14,225 bases of DNA from BMS3Bbin11 sp034659075 (lineage in GTDB: Bacteria > Pseudomonadota > Gammaproteobacteria > BMS3Bbin11), in NCBI GenBank assembly GCA_034659075.1, contig JAYEGM010000096.1, forward strand, positions 1 through 14,225, written 5' to 3'. Positions 6,780 through 13,395 of the stretch are shown here, in pieces (positions within the stretch are counted from its first letter, which is position 1; every line of letters begins with the position of its first letter). The translations under genes were made by a program, and so were the position numbers. Below the pieces are notes generated by a model. It was not told the origin of the DNA. It worked only from the letters and a program-made list of their open reading frames with translations, and did no database searches.

Positions 6780-8740
6780 TTCCTGAAATAGGGCAGTTTG
6801 CACTCATTATGGGGCTGGTGTTTGCACTGGTGCAGACGATATTGCCGCTGGCCGGCACGCAGTTAGGTGTCGCCAACTGGGTGGCTGTGGCAAAACCGGC
6901 CGCCCGCATACAGTTGCTGTTTGTCGGTATTTCTTTTGCCTGCCTGACCTGGAGCTTTCTGACCCATGACTTCTCGGTCAAATATGTTGCCATGAATTCC
7001 AACACGGCATTGCCGACCATGTATCTGTTCTCAGCCGTTTGGGGTGCACATGAAGGCTCGCTGCTGCTGTGGGCGCTAGTGCTTTCCCTCTGGACAGGCG
7101 CAGTTACAGTATTCAGCCGCAGTATTCCGCCGGTTATGCTGGCCCGCGTGCTGGGGGTATTAGGTTTTGTCAGTGTGGGTTTTATTTTATTCATTCTGTT
7201 GACCTCCAACCCCTTTGACAGGCTGGTGCCGGCGGCAATGGAAGGGCGGGATCTGAACCCGCTATTGCAGGATTTCGGCCTGATTATTCATCCGCCTATG
7301 CTGTACATGGGCTATGTCGGGTTTGCGGTACCGTTTGCTTTTGCTATTGCCGCCATGCTGGGTGGTAAGCTGGATGCCGCCTGGGCCAGATGGTCACGCC
7401 CGTGGACGCACGCGGCCTGGGTCTTCCTTACACTGGGTATCGCACTGGGTTCCTGGTGGGCCTACTATGAACTGGGCTGGGGCGGCTGGTGGTTCTGGGA
7501 TCCGGTAGAGAATGCTTCCTTTATGCCGTGGCTGGTCGGTACGGCGCTGATGCATTCGCTTGCGGTGACAGAGAAACGCGGGGCCTTTAAGGCCTGGACA
7601 GTGCTGCTGGCAATCTTTACTTTCTCGCTTAGCCTGCTCGGTACCTTCCTGGTTCGATCCGGTGTCCTGACCTCGGTGCATGCCTTCGCCTCTGATCCGA
7701 CACGCGGTGTGTTTATTCTCATTTTCCTCGGCATTGTCGTCGGTGGTTCTTTGCTGATCTATTCCTGGCGTGCATCGCAAATCCGCAGTCATGTCCATTT
7801 CGATCTGTTGTCGCGCGAGACCGGGTTGCTGCTGAACAATGTATTCCTGGTAGTGACTGCGGCGAGTATTTTACTTGGGACTCTCTATCCTTTAATTGTT
7901 GATGCGTTAGGAATAGGTAAGATCTCCGTTGGCCCACCCTATTTCAATAGTGTCTTTATTCCACTGATGGCTCCGCTGGCTGTTTTGCTGGGTATCGGTC
8001 CGCTGCTGCGCTGGAAACAGGACTCGATCGGTCGAATCTGGCCTAAAATATGGCTGGTTGCAATGCTGAGTCTTATTATTGGCCTGCTGTTTCCGTTGCT
8101 AATGGACTATTATGACATTGCAGCCGCCTTTGGCATGGTGCTGGCCATCTGGGTGTTCGGCATTACGCTTAAATCTCTAATTGAACAATCTCGAGGGCGC
8201 AGTCTTTTTAGTGTTTCACGTTCATTCTGGGGCATGACGCTGGGCCATATCGGTATTGCCGTCTTTATTGTCGGCATCACCCTGACCTCGATCTATAGCA
8301 CTGAAAAAGACCTGCAGGTGAATCCCGGTGAAAGCTATGAACTGGCAGGTTTCACATTTACCTTTGATGGCGTGACAGATATCGTCGGAAAAAATTACCG
8401 CGCATCAAATGCAAAATTAACGGTGTCTAAAAATGGTGTTCATATCGCGACCATGGAACCGGAAAAACGAGAATACCTGGTACAAAAAATGCCGATGACT
8501 GAGGCGGCGATTGATGCGGGGCTGTTTCGTGATTTGTTTGTCGCACTGGGTGAACCGCTGGGCGACAAGGGGGCATGGAGTGTCCGTATCTACCATAAGC
8601 CGTTCATTCGCTGGATCTGGTTAGGTGCCTTGATCATGGCGCTGGGTGGCCTGCTGGCGGCGACAGATCCACGTTACCGGAAGCTGGCACGCAGTAGTAA
8701 ACAAAAACAGGCAGAAGTCACAGCAGAGGCGGCAGCATGA
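6776..8740 (+). CDS. ccmF: Cytochrome c haem lyase subunit CcmF
   Basis: CcmF is the large membrane component of the haem lyase. It takes haem from CcmE and joins it to apocytochrome CXXCH motifs. The protein has 654 residues (E. coli 647). The WWD motif WGGWWFWDP begins at residue 235, followed by ENASFMPWL. Haem-ligand histidines are expected in LIIHPPMLYMG, in TALMHSLAVTE and in LTSVHAFASDP; these blocks are all intact. More than a dozen transmembrane helices are apparent, and a periplasmic domain near 500-615 precedes a last helix (IRWIWLGALIMALGGLLAA). The ATG overlaps the end of ccmE, and its TGA overlaps the start of ccmG. Confidence 0.98.
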   Translation: MIPEIGQFALIMGLVFALVQTILPLAGTQLGVANWVAVAKPAARIQLLFVGISFACLTWSFLTHDFSVKYVAMNSNTALPTMYLFSAVWGAHEGSLLLWALVLSLWTGAVTVFSRSIPPVMLARVLGVLGFVSVGFILFILLTSNPFDRLVPAAMEGRDLNPLLQDFGLIIHPPMLYMGYVGFAVPFAFAIAAMLGGKLDAAWARWSRPWTHAAWVFLTLGIALGSWWAYYELGWGGWWFWDPVENASFMPWLVGTALMHSLAVTEKRGAFKAWTVLLAIFTFSLSLLGTFLVRSGVLTSVHAFASDPTRGVFILIFLGIVVGGSLLIYSWRASQIRSHVHFDLLSRETGLLLNNVFLVVTAASILLGTLYPLIVDALGIGKISVGPPYFNSVFIPLMAPLAVLLGIGPLLRWKQDSIGRIWPKIWLVAMLSLIIGLLFPLLMDYYDIAAAFGMVLAIWVFGITLKSLIEQSRGRSLFSVSRSFWGMTLGHIGIAVFIVGITLTSIYSTEKDLQVNPGESYELAGFTFTFDGVTDIVGKNYRASNAKLTVSKNGVHIATMEPEKREYLVQKMPMTEAAIDAGLFRDLFVALGEPLGDKGAWSVRIYHKPFIRWIWLGALIMALGGLLAATDPRYRKLARSSKQKQAEVTAEAAA

Positions 8741-9270
8741 AGCGCTATTTAATCCCACTGGCAGGTTTTATTGTTCTGGTCATACTGCTGGCAGCGGGAC
8801 TGAAGAATGATCCGAAATATATTCCGTCGCCCTTTATCGGTAAGCCTGCGCCGGCCTTTGATCTGCCCAAACTGCATAAACCGGAACAGCGTGTTAAAAA
8901 CTCTGATCTGAAAGGCCAGGTCTGGTTATTGAATGTCTGGGCCTCCTGGTGTGTGTCATGCCGGGCAGAGCATGAAGTGGTCAAGCGGTTTGTTGCGATG
9001 AATATCGTGCCCGTTTACGGCTTGAATTACAAAGATGAGCCGACGGCAGCAAAATCCTGGCTCAAACAACTGGGTAATCCCTACACCGCCAGTCTGATAG
9101 ATATAAATGGGGATGTCGGTATCGACTGGGGCGTCTACGGCGTACCGGAAACCTTCGTCATTGATAAGCAGGGGATAGTGCGTTACAAGCAGGTTGGGCC
9201 ACTTACAAATGCTGTAATTGATGAAAAAATTCTACCGCTGGTGCGGGAATTAAACGCGGAGGCAGGATAA
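8737..9270 (+). CDS. ccmG: Thiol:disulfide interchange protein CcmG (DsbE)
   Basis: CcmG is a membrane-anchored periplasmic thioredoxin that supplies reducing power to the apocytochrome/CcmH disulfide. It has 177 residues: a signal-anchor helix at about 5-22, then a thioredoxin fold with active site WCVSC (C72 and C75) in NVWASWC. The cis-proline loop GVYGVPETFVID lies near 138-149. Family-specific acidic and glycine-rich elements (DINGDVGIDWGVYG) are present. It overlaps ccmF by four bases and is one base from the possible GTG start of ccmH. Confidence 0.96.
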   Translation: MKRYLIPLAGFIVLVILLAAGLKNDPKYIPSPFIGKPAPAFDLPKLHKPEQRVKNSDLKGQVWLLNVWASWCVSCRAEHEVVKRFVAMNIVPVYGLNYKDEPTAAKSWLKQLGNPYTASLIDINGDVGIDWGVYGVPETFVIDKQGIVRYKQVGPLTNAVIDEKILPLVRELNAEAG

Positions 9271-9271
9271 G

Positions 9272-9733
9272 GTGTGGATGAAAAAAATGTTTTTACTCAT
9301 AGTTGCACTGATGGTATTTGCTTCTATGCCATCACTGGCCACCATCGATGCCTATCAGTTTGATGACCCTGAAAAAGAGGCATTATACAAAAAACTAATT
9401 AAGGAACTGCGCTGTACGGTTTGCCAGAACCAGGATATTGGTGATTCCAATGCCGATCTGGCAAAGGATCTGCGTCGTAAAACGTATGAAATGATCTCCA
9501 GCGGAAAAGATGAAGAGTACGTGCTCGATTTCATGTCTCAGCGCTACGGCGACTTCGTTCTTTACCGCCCGCGCATGCAAAGCAATACGATACTGCTTTG
9601 GGTCGGGCCATTTATCATACTAATTTTTGCTGTGTTTTTCCTGCTACGGTTTATACGGCGACCGTCGGCTGACGTTTCGCTGACAGAGACAGACAGGGCA
9701 CAGGCTGAGAAGCTACTGGAGCGGGACGAATGA
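9272..9733 (+). CDS. ccmH: Cytochrome c maturation thiol-oxidoreductase CcmH
   Basis: CcmH reduces or holds the apocytochrome CXXC pair for haem ligation. The 153-residue protein has a signal peptide (MKKMFLLIVALMVFASMPSLA), the LRCTVCQNQ motif with redox cysteines C48 and C51, the following IGDSNADLAKDLR, and a C-terminal membrane helix (about 107-127). It is the short one-domain form; the TPR part is the separate CcmI. Two starts are possible: GTG at 9272, with GGAGG (9258-9262) nine bases upstream, or ATG at 9278, with AAGG five bases upstream. They differ by two residues. The stop overlaps ccmI. Confidence 0.95.
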   Translation: MWMKKMFLLIVALMVFASMPSLATIDAYQFDDPEKEALYKKLIKELRCTVCQNQDIGDSNADLAKDLRRKTYEMISSGKDEEYVLDFMSQRYGDFVLYRPRMQSNTILLWVGPFIILIFAVFFLLRFIRRPSADVSLTETDRAQAEKLLERDE

Positions 9734-10983
9734 TGGTTTTCTGGGGTATTGCACTACTGATGATAGCAGTAGGTTTATTTTTGCTGCTTCCAGCTTTGCT
9801 GGGTAAAAGAAGCAGCACTGCTGAAGACAACCGCGAACAGAATATTGGCATTGCCCGCGAAAGAATGGGTGAATTAAAGAAGGAGCTGGCAGAGGGTACT
9901 TTAACGCAGGAGACCTACCAGCAAACCCTGGATGAACTTGAAAAGGGGCTGCTCATCGATGTGTCAGGAGTCAGCGAGGTGCAGAGTTCCGGCCGACAGC
10001 TGTCCAGTAAAGGTACACTGATTGCGTTGCTGGTTATTGTACCTCTGCTCAGCTTAAGTCTCTATCAGATGCTGGGTTCTCCTCAGTATCTTGATGTTGC
10101 CGGGCCGGGAAAACCGGCCACTAGCCCAACGGGCAGCATGCAGCCGGGTGAAGTGCCTTCTATGGAGGAGATGATCAGCGGCCTGCAGAAGAAAACCGCA
10201 GAAAAACCGGATGACCCGAATGCATGGTATTTACTCGGACGTTTATATGCCGCTACGGATCGCTTCGAAGAGTCGGTAGCAGCCTATGAAAAGCTGGTAG
10301 AGGTATCCGATCGCCAGCCAACTGCGCTGGTTGTACTGGCAGATTCTCTTGCAATGACACAGGGTGGGAGCCTGGCTGGGCGCCCGATCTTACTGGTAAA
10401 CGAAGCCCTGGGAAAAGAACCGTCACATACCACCGCATTGTGGATGGCAGGGCAGGCAGCTGCCGATCAGAAACAATATCTCAAGGCGATTGATTACTGG
10501 CAGCGAGCTTCCCCGGGCTTAAAAGATAATACAGAGATGCAGGCTGAATTGCGTAAAATGATTGATGAGACCGTCGTTCTGGCTAAACAGGCGGGTATGG
10601 AGGTGGCGGAGATCAGTTTACCAGAAGCTTCTACAGACGTTTCAGTCTCTATCGAGGTGACTATCGATCCTTCATTGCTGCAGCAGATCAGGGAAAATGA
10701 TGTCCTGTTCATTTTCGCCAGGGCTGTTTCCGGGCCACCTATGCCGCTGGCAGCCATCAAGCGCCAGGCACGGGAGCTGCCTGTTAGTATTGTGCTCGAT
10801 GATTCATCTTTGTTGCGTCCGGGTTCCAGCTTATCTCAGTTTAAACAATTAAAACTGGGTGCGAGGGTTTCACATAGCGGACAGCCAGTGGCTCAAAGTG
10901 GTGATCTGCAGAGTGAGATCCAGGTGATTGAACCGGGGTCAAAGGAAGTGATTCTTTTGCATATTGACCAGCAGGTGCCTTAA
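9730..10983 (+). CDS. ccmI: Apocytochrome c chaperone CcmI (TPR protein)
   Basis: CcmI binds the C-terminus of apocytochrome c and delivers it to the CcmF/H lyase. The 417 residues contain an N-terminal helix (3-24), a cytoplasmic coiled-coil-like loop (about 30-90, RERMGELKKELAEGTLTQETY is characteristic), a second helix (95-115), then periplasmic TPR repeats (about 150-290, including PDDPNAWYLLGRLYAATDRFEESVAAYEKL). A C-terminal beta-rich domain (about 308-417) contains VLFIFARAVSGPPMPLAA, the usual end of the full-length proteobacterial form. It is the last gene of the ccm operon. Confidence 0.95.
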   Translation: MMVFWGIALLMIAVGLFLLLPALLGKRSSTAEDNREQNIGIARERMGELKKELAEGTLTQETYQQTLDELEKGLLIDVSGVSEVQSSGRQLSSKGTLIALLVIVPLLSLSLYQMLGSPQYLDVAGPGKPATSPTGSMQPGEVPSMEEMISGLQKKTAEKPDDPNAWYLLGRLYAATDRFEESVAAYEKLVEVSDRQPTALVVLADSLAMTQGGSLAGRPILLVNEALGKEPSHTTALWMAGQAAADQKQYLKAIDYWQRASPGLKDNTEMQAELRKMIDETVVLAKQAGMEVAEISLPEASTDVSVSIEVTIDPSLLQQIRENDVLFIFARAVSGPPMPLAAIKRQARELPVSIVLDDSSLLRPGSSLSQFKQLKLGARVSHSGQPVAQSGDLQSEIQVIEPGSKEVILLHIDQQVP

Positions 10984-11018
10984 AAATTTATTTATGTCAT
11001 GTTCTGATTATTCAGATA

Positions 11019-11027
11019 TGGGATAAT
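11019..11027 (+). promoter_or_regulatory. Possible extended -10 before the DUF465 gene
   Basis: TGG-GATAAT (11019-11027) resembles an extended -10 element about 40 bases upstream of the small gene. No -35 is recognisable. The small gene could equally be the tail of the ccm transcript, since no terminator separates them. Confidence 0.3.
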
Positions 11028-11067
11028 AAGATGATTAGCAATAAATTAAATAGAAATGAGAGGCTTT

Positions 11068-11304
11068 ATGTTAGGTGAAAAACACGATCTGCATCATGAA
11101 TTCCCGGAGCATGAGGAACGCATCCGTGAATTAAAGATGGGCAATACGTATTTTGCCAAACTATTCGGCGATTATCATGAAGTAGAACATGAAGTCAGGC
11201 GTATAGAAGAAGGCGTGGAAAACACTTCTGACGTTTATCTCGAAGATCTCAAAAAGAAACGTCTGCTTCTAAAAGACACGCTTTATGGAATGATTACTGC
11301 TTAA
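11068..11304 (+). CDS. DUF465 / YdcH-like small protein
   Basis: This is a 78-residue, charged, fully helical protein. The block HEFPEHEERIRELKMGNTYF, followed by AKLFGDYHEVEHEVRRIEEG, is the hallmark of the DUF465 (YdcH) family, cytoplasmic coiled-coil proteins of unknown role. The C-terminal half, LEDLKKKRLLLKDTLYGMI, also fits. I chose the ATG at 11068 (MLGEKHDLHHEF) over the in-frame ATG at 11056: GAGAGG lies four bases upstream of 11068, while nothing like a ribosome binding site precedes 11056. It lies 84 bases after ccmI and is closed by a strong terminator. Confidence 0.85.
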   Translation: MLGEKHDLHHEFPEHEERIRELKMGNTYFAKLFGDYHEVEHEVRRIEEGVENTSDVYLEDLKKKRLLLKDTLYGMITA

Positions 11305-11342
11305 TCGGTGTTTGCCCGCTTTACCTGTTACGGTTATTCCCC

Positions 11343-11377
11343 AGGCAGCTTATGCAAATGTGTAAGCTGCCTTTTTA
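11343..11377 (+). terminator. Strong rho-independent terminator
   Basis: AGGCAGCTTA (11343-11352) and TAAGCTGCCT (11363-11372) form a perfect 10-bp stem with a 10-base loop, followed by TTTTT. It ends the ccm / DUF465 transcript. It also marks the border between conserved genes and the poorly coding right part of the window. Confidence 0.93.
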
Positions 11378-11383
11378 TTGTTC

Positions 11384-11450
11384 GCAGTTCAAACTAAGCG
11401 AACTGCTGCTGTATTGCTATTCCTCACAGATAAATACACTTGCTAGCAAG
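11384..11450. repeat. Inverted repeat and 12-bp palindrome upstream of the 287-residue gene
   Basis: GCAGTTC (11384-11390) and GAACTGC (11400-11406) pair perfectly around a 9-base loop but without a T tract. Further on, CTTGCTAGCAAG (11439-11450) is a perfect 12-bp palindrome. A weak promoter (TTGCTA 11440-11445, 18 bases, TAGAGT 11464-11469) overlaps that palindrome, which would then be a natural operator. The pairings are seen; a role is inference. Confidence 0.35.
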
Positions 11451-11550
11451 AACAGCAAAAGGTTAGAGTAAATAAATAACAATAAGATTTAACTTACTGT
11501 AATTAATCAGATGGTCACTAAATTTACTATCAATAGCATGAGTCTCATTA

Positions 11551-12414
11551 ATGGGCGACGACACTAAACTTTACCGGCTGGTCTTTACAGGTAATGTCCT
11601 GCCCGGGCATTTGAGAAAAGAAGTTGTCTCCCGTTTACAGCAGATGCTGCATCTGGACATGGAGAAAGCTTCTTGTCTTGTTGCAGGAAAGCACAAGCAG
11701 ATCAATAAAAAACTAACTCTGGACAGGGCCGAGAAATTGAGACTGCTAGTTCTCAAGCAGGGTGCGGAATGCGTATTACTGCCTATTGAGGAATCCTTCG
11801 TCTCGACTCAGCAGCTGCCCATGTTTATCCGTAATGATGACATTAGTAATCAGCAGAACACACAGACCGTACGAAAGGAAGCGGCTCAATCAACACCAGG
11901 ACAATCTGCACCGCAGGAATCAATAAGTCGAATTAGAAAGCGTTCGATGTCATTGAGCAGAAATACTAAATTAAAATATTTATTCTATGCTATTTTCCTG
12001 ATGATGTTTGAAGCCGTTGTGATCTGGAATATTAAGCCCGTGTCGCAGGAATGCAATTGTTCAAACGATCGCGGAAATAGCTCATCTATTACGGGCAAAG
12101 CTTCTGCTTTAATGCAGCTAAAGGGAGGTGCCACGCTATTATCAGCGGCAGCGAAAGAAACAGCAGAGAAACTGGCATATATATCTGTCCGGGCAAGCCT
12201 GTGGTTTGCTGCCCAGGGTAATGAAACCAGTCCTGTGGATGTTAGCTGGAGATGGATACAGGGTGATGTTGGAATCAGTGTACACGAAATGAATGATAGT
12301 TGGGGCAACGCAATAAGGTACTTTGGAAAAGAGGGTCGATTTGAATTACGCTCAGCAGGCCCGGACACAATATTTTATACTGAAGATGATATATTCATGG
12401 AAATGATTCTCTAA
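11551..12414 (+). CDS. Single-pass membrane protein with GspG-pseudopilin-like C-terminus
   Basis: The 287 residues fall into three parts. The N-terminal domain (1-80) starts with YRLVFTGNVLPGHLRKEVV and has a small alternating alpha/beta look; I recall similar N-terminal domains in gammaproteobacterial membrane proteins, without a firm name. A low-complexity Gln/Ser-rich linker (about 84-138) leads to one transmembrane helix (141-161). The outer part (162-287) ends with DSWGNAIRYF (249-258), SAGPDT (268-273) and TEDDI (277-281). This is the D-x-WG-N-x-x-x-Y ... S-x-GPD ... DDI pattern of the GspG/type II pseudopilin C-terminal fold. It is not a pilin itself: there is no N-terminal prepilin peptide. 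No clear Shine-Dalgarno sequence precedes the ATG. Function unknown; an envelope-sensing or scaffolding role is a guess. Confidence 0.75.
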   Translation: MGDDTKLYRLVFTGNVLPGHLRKEVVSRLQQMLHLDMEKASCLVAGKHKQINKKLTLDRAEKLRLLVLKQGAECVLLPIEESFVSTQQLPMFIRNDDISNQQNTQTVRKEAAQSTPGQSAPQESISRIRKRSMSLSRNTKLKYLFYAIFLMMFEAVVIWNIKPVSQECNCSNDRGNSSSITGKASALMQLKGGATLLSAAAKETAEKLAYISVRASLWFAAQGNETSPVDVSWRWIQGDVGISVHEMNDSWGNAIRYFGKEGRFELRSAGPDTIFYTEDDIFMEMIL

Positions 12415-12610
12415 GGAAACTAAAAAGGATTGTTATAGCAAGTCCAGAAACGACTATGGAATCTCGTCATTGTGAGCTGTGTGTAGCATTCTGTTAACTA
12501 TGATGAAATAGCAGGAACCTGCTTCGACACTACATTCCTCACACTGGCGGATATTAAGGGTTTTCCTAACTGCGCCTGTAATATCCAGGCGAACTTATAA
12601 GACATGATTA
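12415..12610 (+). other. Non-coding stretch with competing hairpins
   Basis: No gene is supported here. AGCAG (12510-12514) and CTGCT (12519-12523) form a small hairpin. GGATATTA (12549-12556) can pair perfectly with TAATATCC (12579-12586). The latter bases are also the loop and first arm base of a second perfect hairpin, CGCCTG (12573-12578) with CAGGCG (12586-12591). The two folds compete, or the loop pairs upstream as a pseudoknot. Confidence 0.4.
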
Positions 12611-12703
12611 ATGAGCAGCTATATACCTGAAGATGAGCAGCAATTTTGCCTTGTTTTTCCCGGTAACATTCTGCCGGTTGGAAAATTAATCACAGAGAAG
12701 TAA
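12611..12703 (+). pseudogene. 30-codon fragment resembling the N-terminus of the gene at 11551
   Basis: This short open frame of 30 codons contains FCLVFPGNILPVGKLITEK before TAA. It echoes YRLVFTGNVLPGHLRKE at residues 8-24 of the protein encoded at 11551: L-V-F-x-G-N-x-L-P is shared at the same distance from the start to within a few residues. Both starts follow ATTA. The rest of the domain is missing, so it looks like the remnant of a second copy of the domain. Alternatively it is a short peptide leading into the structured region. It has no visible Shine-Dalgarno sequence. The nucleotide match is modest, so any duplication is old. Confidence 0.4.
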
Positions 12704-12735
12704 CGGGGGGCACTCAACGGTTGCGAAGGTAAAAG

Positions 12736-12962
12736 TTATGGCGAAACAGGTCTAACCGCGGCGGGTCAAACCCGAGGAACCTCTTGAGGCAACAACCTCG
12801 TTAATCAGATAGGACCCCGTCGGCGAATTCCATAGAGGCCAGGAGATAAGACTCCACAAACAGGCCGGATGTAAGACTGCAATCGATTCTTTTAGCTGTT
12901 AATTTTTATTTGGCAAACGGGCGGTGTCCAGGTAAGAGGTTCCTTAAATAAAAACCTGGATA
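12736..12962 (+). ncRNA. Candidate structured RNA with two hairpins joined by an 11-bp loop-loop pairing
   Basis: I see nested stems. An outer TTATGG (12736-12741) pairs with CCATAG (12830-12835). CGGCGGG (12759-12765) pairs with CCCGTCG (12816-12822, one G-U). Within that, CGAGG (12773-12777) pairs with CCTCG (12796-12800), with an inner CCT-CTTG-AGG tetraloop hairpin. GGCC (12837-12840) and GGCC (12863-12866) enclose GGAG/CTCC. A further hairpin is TGTCCAGGT (12925-12933) with ACCTGGATA (12954-12962, one G-U). Its loop contains AAGAGGTTCCT (12934-12944), the exact complement of AGGAACCTCTT (12775-12785) in the first hairpin. Not all of these can form at once: the 11-bp pairing uses bases of the inner hairpin, and CGGGT/ACCCG (12762-12766 and 12770-12774) is another rival. 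No coding frame of note covers this stretch and no RNA family is recognised. Strand is assigned from the tetraloop, the G-U pairs and the flanking genes. Confidence 0.35.
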
Positions 12963-12989
12963 AAATTGAAAAGATAAAATCCCCGCAGC

Positions 12990-13029
12990 ACTAATACCTC
13001 CAAAGCAGGCTAATACAATTAGTATTAGT
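12990..13029 (+). repeat. Repeated CTAATAC with one shared complement
   Basis: CTAATAC occurs at 12991-12997 and 13010-13016, and GTATTAG once at 13022-13028. The distal pair forms an 8-bp stem (ACTAATAC with GTATTAGT). The proximal pair forms a tight 7-bp hairpin with a 5-base loop. The two are mutually exclusive. It lies about ten bases upstream of the -35 element of the next promoter; there is no T tract. Confidence 0.4.
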
Positions 13030-13039
13030 AATGGCGTTA

Positions 13040-13068
13040 TTGACAAAACTAATGTGCAGGTTTAGTAT
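13040..13068 (+). promoter_or_regulatory. Sigma70-type promoter for the gene at 13210
   Basis: A perfect TTGACA (13040-13045) is followed after 17 bases by TAGTAT (13063-13068), 4 of 6 with consensus. Transcription would begin near 13075 and give a leader of about 135 bases before the ATG at 13210. Confidence 0.6.
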
Positions 13069-13162
13069 GTCCGGCCGTCCAAAAAAGATGAGAGGGCAAA
13101 TTTTGCTCTGTCATACCATTGTAACAATTGGCTAGTAGGGTCTCATATGCAGAGTATTAATT

Positions 13163-13194
13163 AAAATGTTAGCATTTTCTTATATACAAAATGC
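13163..13194 (+). promoter_or_regulatory. Competing hairpins next to the ribosome binding site of the 13210 gene
   Basis: CATTTT (13173-13178) can pair with AAAATG upstream (13163-13168, loop TTAG). With its preceding G it can pair instead with AAAATGC downstream (13188-13194, loop of nine). The second hairpin ends three bases before the GGAG ribosome binding site (13197-13200). This arrangement could modulate translation, but AT-rich pairs like these arise easily by chance. Confidence 0.3.
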
Positions 13195-13209
13195 CTGGAG
13201 ATACTGAGA

Positions 13210-13395
13210 ATGAAAATATCAATTTATGCCTTTCTGACTGAGAGATGGCTGGAAGAAGACGTTGACGGTCTACAATCGGTCTTTATGGATAGCCAACATC
13301 AGGCAACTTACGACGCGATGGTAGATTCCCTCGGCCGTGATTCCATGTACGACCAGAAAGCCCTGGAACAAGTGTATTCTGAAATCCGCACATGA
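13210..13395 (+). CDS. Small acidic hypothetical protein (61 residues)
   Basis: It starts MKISIYAFLTERWLEEDVDG and is preceded by GGAG (13197-13200), nine bases before the ATG. A good promoter lies 140 bases upstream, so the gene is probably real. The N-terminus is a short hydrophobic beta-like stretch; the remainder is acidic and likely helical (ALEQVYSEIR at the end). There are no membrane helices, no cysteines and no motif I recognise. Its isolation behind a long structured leader is its most notable trait. Function unknown. Confidence 0.6.
   Translation: MKISIYAFLTERWLEEDVDGLQSVFMDSQHQATYDAMVDSLGRDSMYDQKALEQVYSEIRT

Noticed and set aside
12700..13030. Group II or group I intron, or attC site of an integron
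   Set aside because: I found no domain V-like hairpin, no intron-encoded protein, no group I P7-type core, and GTCTAAC (12751-12756 region) lacks a matching GTTRRRY partner at a suitable distance.
12700..13030. Known riboswitch (cobalamin, TPP, c-di-GMP, glycine)
   Set aside because: None of the conserved core strings of these families, as I remember them, is present, and no transport or biosynthesis gene of that kind follows.
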